A stretch of 64,000 bases of DNA from Denitromonas iodatirespirans (GTDB lineage Bacteria; Pseudomonadota; Gammaproteobacteria; Burkholderiales; Rhodocyclaceae): the NCBI RefSeq assembly GCF_018524365.1, contig NZ_JAEKFT010000015.1, positions 1 through 64,000 of the forward strand. The letters are read 5' to 3'. Positions 27,910 through 37,893 of the stretch are shown piece after piece. Below the pieces are notes generated by a model. That model was not told the DNA's origin and made no database searches. It worked only from the letters and a program-made list of their open reading frames with translations. Both the position numbers and the translations under genes were made by a program. Numbering within the stretch: position 1 is the stretch's first letter; the number at the start of each line of letters is the position of its first letter.

Positions 27910-30699
27910 GTGCCTTTCCGCGCCAATACTTCACGCCGTTTCCGGCCCAGCCGCCTGATCACCGTCCTGCTCAGCGTCGCCCTGCTCGCCGGTTGCGGCG
28001 GCAGTCCCGAGGACATGGTGGCCTCGGCTCGCGACTACCTCCAAAAGGATGACGCCAACGCCGCGGTGATCCAGCTCAAGAACGCCTTGCAGGAGAAGCC
28101 CGATCTGCCCGAGGCGCGCTACCTGCTCGGCAAGATCAACTTCGAGCGGGGCGATCTGGCCGGTGCCGTCAAGGAGCTGCAGTTCGCCCTGCGCCTCGGC
28201 TACGACGAAGCGCTGGTGACCCCCATGCTGGCGCGCGCATTGGTGCGTCAGGGGCAGCGCGAAGAGGTGATCCGCACCTATACCGGCACGGCGCTGAAAG
28301 ATCCGAAGGCGCTGTCCGATCTGCTGACCGTGCTCGGTGACGCGCGCATCAGCAGCAACCGCGACGAAGCGGCCCGCGACTATCGCGAGGCGCTCAAGGC
28401 GAACCCCGACAACGCACTGGCCAAGGTCGGGCTGGCCCGGGTGCTGGCGCTCGACAGCAAATTCGCGGAGGCGCTCAAGGCGCTCGACGAGATCGTGGCG
28501 CAAACCCCGGACGTGCCCGAGGCACATGCCACCCGGGCCGAGGTGTTGTTCGCCTCCGGGCGTCTGGAAGACGGGCTGGCGGCGCTCAAGCAGGCCATTG
28601 CGCTGCATCCCAAAAACCCCAGCCTGCACTTCGCCCTGGTCAGCACCTTGCTGCAGGCGCGACGGGTGGACGAGGGCAAGACCAGCCTGGCCGAGATGAA
28701 GAACGCCATCGGCGGCTCGCCGGTGGTGACCTATCTGCAGGCCTATGTCGACTTCCTCGAGGATCGCCTCGAGCCGTCGCGCGACGGTCTGCAGGAAGTG
28801 CTGAAGGTGGCACCGGATTACATGCCCGCGCGGCTGCTGGCCGGCAGCGTGTTCTTCCGGCTGAACGACCAGCTCCAGGCCCAGGTGAATCTCAACAAGG
28901 TGCTCGAAGCCGCGCCCGGCAACCCGGTCGCCCGGCGCCTGCTGGTGATGTCCTACATGGCGCAGCGCGATGCGGCACGCGCCATCGAGGCGCTGCGGCC
29001 CTTGCTCGAAACCTACCCCGACGTGCCGGAGGTGCTGACGCTGGCGGGGCAGGCCTATTTGCTGGCCGGCGACTTCGAACAGTCCTCGGCCTTCTTCGCC
29101 AAACAGGTGGCGCGTCATCCCGAGGATGCCCGGGCGCGCACCCGGCTCGGCATCAGCCGCCTGGCGGCCGGCAATGTGGACGCCGGTCTGGCCGATCTGG
29201 GCGAGGCCAGCGCGCTGGATTCCGATGCCGGTTATGCCGACTTCGCCCGCGTCACCGCCTTGCTGCGCGAAGGCAAGTTCGACGAGGCGCTGGAGGCCCA
29301 GGCGACGTTGCAGAAGAAGCTGCCCGACAATGCGCTGACCCACAATCTGCGCGGCGGTATCATGCTCGGCAAGGGCGATCTGGACGGTGCCCGCAAGGCC
29401 TTCGAAGACGCCCTCAAGACTGACCCTGGCTTCCTGCCGGCGGCGACCAACCTGGCGCGGCTCGACTTCCGCGCCGGCAAGGCGGATGCCGCGCGGGCGA
29501 TCTACCAGCGCATCCTCGAGAAAACACCGAAGCGCGCCGACGTCCTGTTGGCCCTGGCCGAACTGGAGATGGCCGCGGGCGGCAGTTTCGAGACCATCAG
29601 CGGGCTGCTGCGCGGCGCGGTCAACAACGCGCCGGAATTGCTGGCGCCCAAATTGCTGCTGACCGACTACCTGCTGCGCACCCAGCATCGCGCCGACGCG
29701 CTGGCCATGGCGCGCGAGGCGCAGACGGCGGCGCCCGGTCATCCCACGGTGCTCAAGCTGCTCGGCCATGCGCAAATGGCCAACGGGGATGTCCAGCAGG
29801 CGCTGACCGCCTTCCAGAAGCGGGTCGACCTCGAGGGGACCAACGCCGAGGCCTTGCTGGATCTGGCGCGTGCGCAACACCTGAACGGCAACAGCAAGGG
29901 CGCCGAAGCCAACCTGCGCAAGTCGCTCGCTCAGCGCCAGGATTTGTTCGAAGCGCAGCGCCTGCTGATCTCGATCCTCATCGCCGACAAGCGCTTTGAC
30001 GAATCGGTGACGCTGGCCCGAGGCATCCAGAAACAGCTACCGGCCTCCGGCCTGGGCTTCGTCTTTGAGGGTGACGTGTATGTGGCCAAGGACGACTGGA
30101 AGGCCGCGCTGCCGCTCTTCGAGAAAGCCCACAAGCTCACCCCGAACGCGCTGACGGTGGTCAAGCTCCATGCCGGCCTGGCCCGTAACCAGCGCGCCAA
30201 GGAGGCCGACAAGCTGGCCGACGCGTGGCTGAAGGCGAATCCGAAAGACCTCACCATGCTCAGCTATACCGCCGAGTATCTGCTCGCCCAGCAGCGCCTG
30301 GACGAGGCCTACACGCTGTACCTGCAGATCAACGAGCTCACGCCGGACAATGCGCTGGTGCTCAACAACCTGGCCTGGATCGCGAGCGAGAAAAAAGACC
30401 CGAAAGCCAAGGACTTCGGCCTGCGGGCCCTGGAACTGGCGCCCGAAAATCCGGCCATTCTGGACACCGTCGGCATGATCGAAGTGGCGGGCGGCGGCGT
30501 CGAAGCCGGCGTCAAGAAGCTCGAAAAGGCCCATCAGTTGGCGCCCAAGTCGGCGATGGTGTCGCTGAACCTGGCCAAGGCCTATGTCAAGGCCGGTCGG
30601 GCCGGCGAGGCGCGCGAACTGCTGAACGCGCTGACTGGCGAGTACCCGGTCGGCCACCGCATCTACGAAGAAGCCAACGCGCTGCGCAAAACGCTTTGA
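27910..30699 (+). CDS. prsT: PEP-CTERM system TPR-repeat lipoprotein PrsT
   Basis: A 929-residue lipoprotein with a signal ending in LLAGC (residue about 29) and a chain of roughly 20 tetratricopeptide repeats, for example PDLPEARYLLGKINFERGDL and PDNALVLNNLAWIASEKKD. It matches the PrsT family (TIGR02917-like) that always travels with PrsK and PrsR in exosortase systems; the role is thought to be scaffolding of exopolysaccharide or surface-protein export in the periplasm. The start is GTG at 27910, backed by GGAGG nine bases upstream inside the prsR stop region. Confidence 0.92.
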   Translation: MPFRANTSRRFRPSRLITVLLSVALLAGCGGSPEDMVASARDYLQKDDANAAVIQLKNALQEKPDLPEARYLLGKINFERGDLAGAVKELQFALRLGYDEALVTPMLARALVRQGQREEVIRTYTGTALKDPKALSDLLTVLGDARISSNRDEAARDYREALKANPDNALAKVGLARVLALDSKFAEALKALDEIVAQTPDVPEAHATRAEVLFASGRLEDGLAALKQAIALHPKNPSLHFALVSTLLQARRVDEGKTSLAEMKNAIGGSPVVTYLQAYVDFLEDRLEPSRDGLQEVLKVAPDYMPARLLAGSVFFRLNDQLQAQVNLNKVLEAAPGNPVARRLLVMSYMAQRDAARAIEALRPLLETYPDVPEVLTLAGQAYLLAGDFEQSSAFFAKQVARHPEDARARTRLGISRLAAGNVDAGLADLGEASALDSDAGYADFARVTALLREGKFDEALEAQATLQKKLPDNALTHNLRGGIMLGKGDLDGARKAFEDALKTDPGFLPAATNLARLDFRAGKADAARAIYQRILEKTPKRADVLLALAELEMAAGGSFETISGLLRGAVNNAPELLAPKLLLTDYLLRTQHRADALAMAREAQTAAPGHPTVLKLLGHAQMANGDVQQALTAFQKRVDLEGTNAEALLDLARAQHLNGNSKGAEANLRKSLAQRQDLFEAQRLLISILIADKRFDESVTLARGIQKQLPASGLGFVFEGDVYVAKDDWKAALPLFEKAHKLTPNALTVVKLHAGLARNQRAKEADKLADAWLKANPKDLTMLSYTAEYLLAQQRLDEAYTLYLQINELTPDNALVLNNLAWIASEKKDPKAKDFGLRALELAPENPAILDTVGMIEVAGGGVEAGVKKLEKAHQLAPKSAMVSLNLAKAYVKAGRAGEARELLNALTGEYPVGHRIYEEANALRKTL

Positions 30700-30738
30700 A
30701 CCATAATTTCACCCTTCATCGTTAAGGAATTTGCACCC

Positions 30739-32019
<1,281 letters not shown>

Positions 32020-32029
32020 GAGGGATGTC

Positions 32030-32944
32030 ATGAAGCCCTTGCGTAGCCGCCTCGCCGTGTCGCTTGCCTTGCTGGCGAGCGCGGCCGGGGCGGTCGGCGC
32101 CGCGGGGTCGGCGCTGTCGCCCGAACAGGCGGCGGCCATGCGCCAGCATGCCGAGTATCTTCATGCGGCCGGTGTGGCCTTCGAGCATGGCGAAGGCGTG
32201 CCGCGCGAGCCCTTGCGGGCGGCGGCTTGCTATTGCGAGTCGGCCCGCCAGGGTAATGCGGACGGCATGTACGGGCTGGGCTGGATGTACGCCAACGGCC
32301 GCGGCGTGCCGCGCGACGATGCCTATGCCGGCACCTTGTTCGCCATGGCGGCCATGCTCTCGCACCCGCAGGCCGAGCGCATGCAGCGCTTCACCGGCCC
32401 CTACACCGGCGCGGTCCCCGACTGCCTGCTGGCCCCTGCATGGGAGCAGGACGATTCGTTGATCGACCGTCTGATGGCCGGCCTGCCGGCCGATCGCCAC
32501 CCGATCATCGAACAGGTGGCACGCACGGCACCGGAGTTCGGGGTCGATGCCCGCTTCGCCCTGGCCATCGCCTCGACCGAATCGGCCTTCAATCCGCAGG
32601 CCCTGTCGCCGCGCAATGCCATGGGCGTGATGCAGCTGATCCCCGAAACCGCCGCCCGCTTCAAGGTGCGCGACGCGCTCGATCCGGCGCAGAACATCCG
32701 CGGCGGCCTGGCCTACCTGCGCTGGCTGCTGGCCTATTTCCGTGGCGATGTCCGGCTGGTGGCGGCTGCCTACAACGCCGGCGAAGGCGCCGTCGAGCGC
32801 TATCAGGGCGTGCCGCCGTATCCCGAAACCCGGGCCTACGTGAGCCGCATTCAGCATTTTTTCAGCGAACAACGCCACCCCTACGACGCAAGTGTGGTTG
32901 AATCGTCAGCAGTCATGGCCCCGTTTTTCGTGGCCGACCGCTAA
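32030..32944 (+). CDS. Exported lytic transglycosylase with Sel1-like repeats
   Basis: A 304-residue exported protein. After a signal peptide (RLAVSLALLASAAGAVGAAG) come Sel1-type repeats (ACYCESARQGNADGMYGLGWMYANGRGVPRD split over two units). The C-terminal half is an SLT lytic transglycosylase domain with the catalytic glutamate in STESAFNPQALSPRNAMG, then GVMQLIPETA, and AAYNAGEGAVERY. It would cleave murein, perhaps making room for an export complex. It starts 10 bases after the dehydrogenase, with AGAGGG ahead of the ATG. Confidence 0.9.
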   Translation: MKPLRSRLAVSLALLASAAGAVGAAGSALSPEQAAAMRQHAEYLHAAGVAFEHGEGVPREPLRAAACYCESARQGNADGMYGLGWMYANGRGVPRDDAYAGTLFAMAAMLSHPQAERMQRFTGPYTGAVPDCLLAPAWEQDDSLIDRLMAGLPADRHPIIEQVARTAPEFGVDARFALAIASTESAFNPQALSPRNAMGVMQLIPETAARFKVRDALDPAQNIRGGLAYLRWLLAYFRGDVRLVAAAYNAGEGAVERYQGVPPYPETRAYVSRIQHFFSEQRHPYDASVVESSAVMAPFFVADR

Positions 32945-32956
32945 CGGAGCTTGCGC

Positions 32957-33706
32957 ATGCATCGATGGTTTCGCCTTGCCGCCGGCCTGCTGATCGTCAT
33001 CGCCATGGCGTCGGCACGGGCCGATCTGCCCGCCACCGTGGCGCGCATCAAGCCGTCGATCGTCGCGGTGGGCACCTACGAGCCGACCCGCAGCCCGGCC
33101 TTTCGCTTTCTCGGCACCGGCTTCGTCGTCGGCGACGGTCTGACCATCGCCACCAACGCCCATGTGCTGCCGGCCAGCCTGGACGCCAGTCTGCGCGAGT
33201 CCCTGGCCGTGGCCATCCCGCTGGGGGACAAGGTCAACGTGCGCTCGGCCGAGAAGCTGCGCTCGGACCCCGCCCATGACCTGGCCACCCTGCGCATTGT
33301 CGGCCCGGCCCTGCCGGCGCTCAACCTGTCGGATGTCGAGGTGCTGGAAGGCCAGTCGGTGGCCTTCACCGGCTTTCCGATCGGCAGTGCGCTGGGACTC
33401 AAGCCGGCCACACATCGCGGCATCGTTGCGGCAATTACCCCGATCAGTATCCCCCGGGGCAATGCGCGCGAACTCAACGCACGGCAGATCCGCAGCCTCG
33501 GCAGCGATCCGTTCTCGGTCTACCAGCTCGACGCCACGGCCTATCCGGGCAACAGCGGCAGCCCGCTGTTCGACCCTGAGTCCGGCGTGGTGATCGGCGT
33601 GCTCAACATGGTCTTCGTCAAGGAGACCAAGGAAAACGTGCTGAGCAAACCCTCGGGTATCAGCTACGCGATTCCGGCGCGCTACCTCAACCAGCTGCTG
33701 CCCTGA
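32957..33706 (+). CDS. Exported trypsin-like serine protease
   Basis: A 249-residue protease with signal peptide (RLAAGLLIVIAMASARA). The chymotrypsin-fold triad is visible: His in IATNAHVLPA (about residue 70), Asp in DPAHDLATLRI (about 112) and Ser in YPGNSGSPLFD (about 198). There is no PDZ domain, unlike DegP-type proteases. The ATG at 32957 is preceded by GGAGC; a TTG two codons earlier is less likely. It follows the lytic transglycosylase by 12 bases, so the two may act together at the cell envelope; the substrate is unknown. Confidence 0.88.
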   Translation: MHRWFRLAAGLLIVIAMASARADLPATVARIKPSIVAVGTYEPTRSPAFRFLGTGFVVGDGLTIATNAHVLPASLDASLRESLAVAIPLGDKVNVRSAEKLRSDPAHDLATLRIVGPALPALNLSDVEVLEGQSVAFTGFPIGSALGLKPATHRGIVAAITPISIPRGNARELNARQIRSLGSDPFSVYQLDATAYPGNSGSPLFDPESGVVIGVLNMVFVKETKENVLSKPSGISYAIPARYLNQLLP

Positions 33707-33772
33707 GGCCCCGGCGCCGGTCGCGCGCCGACGCCGGCAAGGCGCCGGCCATTCCCCCGCAGAACGCCACCC

Positions 33773-34393
33773 ATGTCCGACACCGAACACTTCTACGAGC
33801 CGCGCCTGGGCCACGGCCTGCCGCATGACCCCTTCAACGCCATCGTCGGTCCGCGGCCGATCGGCTGGATCGCGTCGCGCAGCGTCGAGGGCGTGCTCAA
33901 CCTGGCGCCCTACAGCTTCTTCAACGCCTTCAACTACACCCCGCCGATCATCGGTTTCGCCTCCACCAGCTACAAGGACACGGTGCGCAATATCGAAGAG
34001 ACCGGCGAATTCGCCTGGAACCTCGCCACCCGCGACCTGGCCGAGGCGATGAACCAGACCTGCGCCGCGGTGCCGCCCGAGGTGGATGAATTCGCGCTGG
34101 CCGGCCTCACGCCGGTCGCCTCGCGCCTGATCGGCGTGCCGCGCGTGGCCGAAAGCCCGGTGTCCTTCGAATGCCGCCTCAGCCAGATCCTGCAACTGCA
34201 AAGTGCTGCCGGCGAGACGGTGCCGACCTGGCTGGTGCTGGGCGAAGTGGTGGTCGTGCATATCGACCGCGCGCTGCTCAAGGATGGCATCTACGACACC
34301 GCCAACGCCGGCCACATCCTGCGCGGCGGCGGGCCGGCGGACTATTTCACGGTCGGCCCGGCGCAGCTGTTCCGCATGAAGCGGCCGGGCTGA
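33773..34393 (+). CDS. Flavin reductase-like, FMN-binding protein
   Basis: A 206-residue protein of the DIM6/NTAB flavin reductase domain family. FMN-binding elements are visible: NAIVGPRPIGWIASR near the N terminus, NLAPYSFFNAFNYTPPIIGFAS and NIEETGEFAWNLAT. It is expected to bind FMN and to use NAD(P)H, feeding reduced flavin to another enzyme; the partner is not evident from the neighbours. It lies 66 bases after the protease on the same strand. Confidence 0.88.
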   Translation: MSDTEHFYEPRLGHGLPHDPFNAIVGPRPIGWIASRSVEGVLNLAPYSFFNAFNYTPPIIGFASTSYKDTVRNIEETGEFAWNLATRDLAEAMNQTCAAVPPEVDEFALAGLTPVASRLIGVPRVAESPVSFECRLSQILQLQSAAGETVPTWLVLGEVVVVHIDRALLKDGIYDTANAGHILRGGGPADYFTVGPAQLFRMKRPG

Positions 34394-34589
34394 TGTGGTC
34401 GCCCGCACGGGCGATGCATGTCGCACTGGCAAGTTGTGCGGCGCTGATCTAGGAGTAGAAGCAGGCACCCCGACATGCGGGTGCCGGCCTGACCGAGTCC
34501 ATGACCATCGACCCTCGCGGCCCCTGGCCGTGCTCTCGAAGGCGGCGACGGGCGTCCTGCCCGCCGCCGGGTGACATGAGGAGAGCGAG

Positions 34590-34985
34590 ATGAAACGTTG
34601 GCAATGGGGCCTCGGCGCGCTATGCCTGGGCCTGTTGTTCGGGGGTGGGGCGGCGACGGCCGCGGTGCCGCGGGTGGACCTGGGCCTGGCGCAAAGCCTG
34701 TCGATGTGTGACGGCAAGGCCACCTACACATACGTGATCACCTGGAAGGCGCGCGGCTCGGGCGGCCGGTACCAGATCAATACCGGCAACCAGTGCCGGC
34801 TGGCGGGCCAGGTGTGCGGCATCAGCAGCAAGACCTGCTACGCCCAGTGCGGTGCCAGCGGCGATTGTCGCGCCGAGGTGGCGGGCTGTCTGATCGGCCG
34901 CGGCTCGCCGTGGATCCAGGCCTACGGGATGGACGGCTCGGGCTATCAGCGCATCTCCGCGCCGGCCCCGGGGCGCTGTCTGTGA
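34590..34985 (+). CDS. Small Cys-rich secreted protein, function unknown
   Basis: A 131-residue precursor with a clear signal peptide (WGLGALCLGLLFGGGAATAA). The mature part of about 107 residues has eight cysteines, in SMCDG, NQCRL, QVCGI, KTCYAQCG, GDCRA, AGCLI and the C-terminal GRCL, enough for four disulfides. A GGAG ribosome binding site (ATGAGGAGAGCGAG) precedes the ATG. I do not recognise the family. It lies alone between the flavin reductase and the convergent cupin gene. Confidence 0.75.
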   Translation: MKRWQWGLGALCLGLLFGGGAATAAVPRVDLGLAQSLSMCDGKATYTYVITWKARGSGGRYQINTGNQCRLAGQVCGISSKTCYAQCGASGDCRAEVAGCLIGRGSPWIQAYGMDGSGYQRISAPAPGRCL

Positions 34986-34992
34986 GGGCTGC

Positions 34993-35018
34993 GCCGGGGG
35001 CGCGGCGTTGCCCCCGGC
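34993..35018. terminator. GC-rich hairpin between convergent genes
   Basis: GCCGGGGGC and GCCCCCGGC (34993-35001 and 35010-35018) form a nine-pair stem in the 41-base gap between the Cys-rich protein and the convergent cupin gene. It lacks a T run but is placed to stop transcription from both sides. Confidence 0.5.
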
Positions 35019-35026
35019 GGTCAGCC

Positions 35027-35476
35027 CTACTGGCCGGCTTGGTTCCCTTGCTGGGCGAACAGGCCGGCGACATCCGCCACGCTGAGCGTGGCGACGGTGT
35101 CGCCGTTCGCATCGAGCACATCGAAGAGCACGCCGTTGGCGCTGCCGCGGGTGCTGTAGAGCACCAACGCGCCGTCGGGGCCGCCGCCTTCGCTGTGCGG
35201 CTCGGCGTCGGCGGCGGTGCGGGTGTGCCGGCCCACCGGGCGGGTGTCGGTCAGCGTGCCGTCGGGGGCATAGAGGCGGTGTTCGCCCGCGAGCACCAGG
35301 GTGTGGGTTTCCGAGCGGTGGCGGTGCAGGAAGATCGGCGCGTCCGAGTCGTAGCGGATGAGGAAGTCGGTGATCTGGCGCGCTTCGTCGACGGCCAGCA
35401 CGTTGTAGTGGAAGTGCGGAAAGTCGCCGAGGCGGTGCCAGGCGAAGGCGGCGTCCAGGGGGCTGAGCGTGGTCAT
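35027..35476 (-). CDS. Cupin-like protein, last gene of the Sel1/ExbB-like operon
   Basis: A 149-residue soluble protein without a signal peptide. The core resembles a ChrR/cupin fold: FLHRHRSETHTLVLAGEHRLY supplies three histidines and a glutamate that could bind a metal, followed by PVGRHTRTA. The C-terminal part (VLFDVLDANGDTVATLSVADVAGLF) is not recognised. It starts 12 bases after the second Sel1 gene, so it is almost certainly cotranscribed with it. Enzyme activity or small-molecule sensing are both possible. Confidence 0.7.
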   Translation of the reverse strand: MTTLSPLDAAFAWHRLGDFPHFHYNVLAVDEARQITDFLIRYDSDAPIFLHRHRSETHTLVLAGEHRLYAPDGTLTDTRPVGRHTRTAADAEPHSEGGGPDGALVLYSTRGSANGVLFDVLDANGDTVATLSVADVAGLFAQQGNQAGQ

Positions 35477-35488
35477 GACGGTCTCCGG

Positions 35489-36346
35489 TCACGGGTGGTC
35501 GGTGAGGGGTGTCCAGGCGGGGTCGGCATAGACGCTGCCGTCCTCGCGGCGCCAGGCGTAGTGCACGCCATGGGCGAGAAAGTCGCGCGCGTCGCGGTCG
35601 CCGGCTGATGCGGCGGCCTTGAACAGGCGCAGGGCGGCCTCGCGATCCGGCGCGGTGCCGACACCGAAATACAGCGCGGTGGCGTACTGGACGCGGGCGC
35701 CCTGGCTGTAGCCCGGGGTGTGGCTGGCTTCGGCCTGGCGCAGGTAGTCGGTCATGCGCTCGGGCCGACGCGGCACGCCGAGGCCGCTTTCGAAGAACTG
35801 CGCCAGCCGCACCAGGCCGCCGGCATGCCTTTCGCGGACGCAGGCGGCGAGGATCACCAGCGCCGACTCGTAGTCGCCGCATTTTTCCAGCTCGAACAAT
35901 GCCGACGAGAAATGGCCGGTGCCGAATTGGCAGCTGGCCTTGAGGGTGTAGACGTCGGTGTCCGGCGCGCCGGCGGCGGTTTCCGGCCCCCGGCACAGGT
36001 GGTTGGGGCGCGGCAGGTGCGGCGCACGGTCGGCAACCTGGCCCATCCAGCGCTCGGCCGCGGCGCGCTGGCGCGCCTGGGGGGCGGGGAGGTGCCAGTC
36101 CAGGCGGGTGCCGCCGGTGGTTTCGTCCCAATCCACGCTGACCTCGACCGTGCCGGCCTCGGGCAGCTGGAGACGGCCTTCGAAGCGGTCGAGGTCGAGT
36201 TGTGCGTGCTCGCGCAGGCCGTCGCTATCGAGCTGGTCGAGCAGGGCACGCCATGCGCGTTCGGGGGCGACGGCGATCGGCACGGTGTCGGCGGCGGCGG
36301 GGGCGGCCAGCAGGGCGGTCAAGAGCAGGGCAGGGAGACGTGTCAT
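35489..36346 (-). CDS. Exported Sel1-repeat protein (second of the operon)
   Basis: A 285-residue protein with signal peptide (RLPALLLTALLAAPAAADT). The first half after the signal (PIAVAPERAWRALLDQLDSD, EVSVDWDETTGGTRLDWHL) looks like a beta-rich domain of unknown type. The second half holds Sel1-like repeats, for example GGLVRLAQFFESGLGVPRR and YATALYFGVGTAPDREAALR. Such repeats bind partner proteins. Its ATG overlaps the DUF2149 stop by four bases, so expression is coupled to the channel genes. The location is probably periplasmic. Confidence 0.78.
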   Translation of the reverse strand: MTRLPALLLTALLAAPAAADTVPIAVAPERAWRALLDQLDSDGLREHAQLDLDRFEGRLQLPEAGTVEVSVDWDETTGGTRLDWHLPAPQARQRAAAERWMGQVADRAPHLPRPNHLCRGPETAAGAPDTDVYTLKASCQFGTGHFSSALFELEKCGDYESALVILAACVRERHAGGLVRLAQFFESGLGVPRRPERMTDYLRQAEASHTPGYSQGARVQYATALYFGVGTAPDREAALRLFKAAASAGDRDARDFLAHGVHYAWRREDGSVYADPAWTPLTDHP

Positions 36347-36684
36347 CGGTGGACCTCCGGGGTGGGTGGGACGGTTTCGGGGACGTACACCATCGAACCG
36401 TCGGGCAGGCGGTAGGCGATGCCGGCGCGCACGCCCTGGCCGATGCCGGCGGTGCCGTCGGCGCGGTAGCGTTCGATGCGCTCGCCGTCCTTGACCACCA
36501 GTTCCATGTCGGCGGTGCCGGGGTTGCGGATCAGCGTCAGCGCCTCGGCGCCGTAAGGCGACAGCGGGCTGTTGGCGATGGCCAGCAGCAGGGCGGCGAT
36601 GAGCACCAGGAACACGTCGATCAGATTGACTACCGACAGGATCGGGTCTTCGTCATGCGCGTCGTCGCGCAGCGGGGGGCGCAT
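36343..36684 (-). CDS. DUF2149 protein, ExbD/TolR-like
   Basis: A 113-residue protein with one N-terminal membrane helix, VVNLIDVFLVLIAALLLAIA. The IDVxLVL pattern, with Asp23 at the start of the helix, is the same as the proton-carrying helix of ExbD, TolR and MotB. The rest, about 75 residues, would be periplasmic. The family resembles DUF2149, which is usually found next to a MotA/TolQ/ExbB homologue, as here: its ATG overlaps the end of the ExbB-like gene by one base. It most likely forms the stator partner of that channel. Confidence 0.8.
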   Translation of the reverse strand: MRPPLRDDAHDEDPILSVVNLIDVFLVLIAALLLAIANSPLSPYGAEALTLIRNPGTADMELVVKDGERIERYRADGTAGIGQGVRAGIAYRLPDGSMVYVPETVPPTPEVHR

Positions 36685-37172
36685 CAGGCCATCTCCGCGC
36701 GCTGTGCGGCAATGGCGTCAAGATCGCGCACATACCAGCGCCGCCGCCAGGTGAGCACGGTGTAGGTGATCGAGGCGGCGATCAGCGCCAGGATGACCGC
36801 CGAGAAGGCCACCGCCAGCGCCTGCGAGACATCGGCCAGCTGCCCGTCGCCGAGCGCGCGCAGCGCTGGCCCCATCGGAATCATGGTGGCGACCAGGCCG
36901 AGCATGGGGGCGATGCGGGTGGCGAGGCGGGCCAGCTCCAGGCGCTCGTGGGCGATGCGTTCGAGCGTGGCGGGGTCGAGTTCGGGGCGGGCCCGGGCCA
37001 GCGCCAGCAACTCGAAACCCGCGGCGTGGCTGCCGCGGCGTTGGCGGGCTTGCCAGGCCAGGGCGCCGAGCGCCGCGAAGGCGTAGGCGAACAGTGCGGC
37101 GATGGCGATCAGCACCGGCGCCAGGAACAACTGGCCCAGGCTGTACATGGCGGTATCGAGGGCGGCGACCAT
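36684..37172 (-). CDS. MotA/TolQ/ExbB-family proton channel protein
   Basis: A 162-residue membrane protein with an N-terminal helix (LFLAPVLIAIAALFAYAFAALGALAW), a cytoplasmic loop, and two closing helices: RIAPMLGLVATMIPMGPALRAL, the counterpart of the TolQ/ExbB helix with the APxLGLxGT motif, and ALAVAFSAVILALIAASITYTVL. The ATG at 37172 is preferred as it follows AGGGGGCCTGCTGAC; the frame runs 15 codons further upstream. It begins one base after the first Sel1 gene stops. With the DUF2149 protein it should form a proton-driven energy-transducing unit; no TonB or TolA gene is adjacent. Confidence 0.85.
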   Translation of the reverse strand: MVAALDTAMYSLGQLFLAPVLIAIAALFAYAFAALGALAWQARQRRGSHAAGFELLALARARPELDPATLERIAHERLELARLATRIAPMLGLVATMIPMGPALRALGDGQLADVSQALAVAFSAVILALIAASITYTVLTWRRRWYVRDLDAIAAQRAEMA

Positions 37173-37173
37173 G

Positions 37174-37893
37174 TCAGCAGGCCCCCTGCCGTTCGCCGCG
37201 GGCGCGGGCAGCGGCACCCGCGGCGAGCAGCGCCGTCAGAACGGCGATCAGGCCGAGGGCCGGCGTGGGGGCGGGTGCAGAGGCCGGGGTGACGGGCGCC
37301 AGCCGTGGCCCGACGCTGTCGCGGGCGGCGCGCTGGGCGGCGACGGATCGGCCGCGCTGGTCGCGGTCGGCGGTGTGGGTGCCGCTGTCGAGAAAGGCCT
37401 GGGCGTCGGCGTCGCCCTCGGCGGCCGCCTCGCGAAACCAGCGCTCGGCCGCGGCCTCGTCGCGTTCGACACCGCGCCCCAGGTACAGGGCCGTGGCGTA
37501 GTGCAGCTTGCCGAGCGTGGCGTACTCGCGGTCGTCGCTGTGCGCGGCGCGGCGCATCAGATCGGTGGCCGCGGCGCTGTCCTGCGCGATGCCGGTGCCG
37601 TCTTCGAGCAGCAGCGCTTTCCAGATCATGGCGCCGACATAGCCGGCGGCGATGCAGCGGTCGAAGATGGCGTGGGCGGTGGCGTGATCGCCGCATTTCT
37701 CGGCCCAGTAGCCGTAGGCGCACATGGTCGAGCTGGGCGCCTGGCGGGCCCAGTGGGCGATCGACAGATCACTCTGGGCGGCGTCCGGCGCGCCGCCGCA
37801 GTGGGTGGGCGGGATTAGCGCCAGGGCCGGCGTGGCGGCACCGAAGGCGAGGGCTGCGATGAGCGTGTACAGCGGGCGAAAGCGGCGGGGCAT
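37174..37893 (-). CDS. Exported Sel1-repeat protein with C-terminal membrane tail
   Basis: A 239-residue protein with signal peptide (LYTLIAALAFGAATPALA), Sel1-like repeats (AIFDRCIAAGYVGAMIWKAL, YATALYLGRGVERDEAAAER) and a C-terminal segment made of a proline-rich linker (PASAPAPTPA), a hydrophobic stretch (ALGLIAVLTALLAAGAAA) and a basic end (RARGERQGAC). That order recalls protein-sorting tails. The ATG at 37893 was chosen to start at the signal peptide; the open frame runs 35 codons upstream without one. It is the first gene of the coupled five-gene operon, 144 bases downstream of the response regulator. Confidence 0.75.
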   Translation of the reverse strand: MPRRFRPLYTLIAALAFGAATPALALIPPTHCGGAPDAAQSDLSIAHWARQAPSSTMCAYGYWAEKCGDHATAHAIFDRCIAAGYVGAMIWKALLLEDGTGIAQDSAAATDLMRRAAHSDDREYATLGKLHYATALYLGRGVERDEAAAERWFREAAAEGDADAQAFLDSGTHTADRDQRGRSVAAQRAARDSVGPRLAPVTPASAPAPTPALGLIAVLTALLAAGAAARARGERQGAC

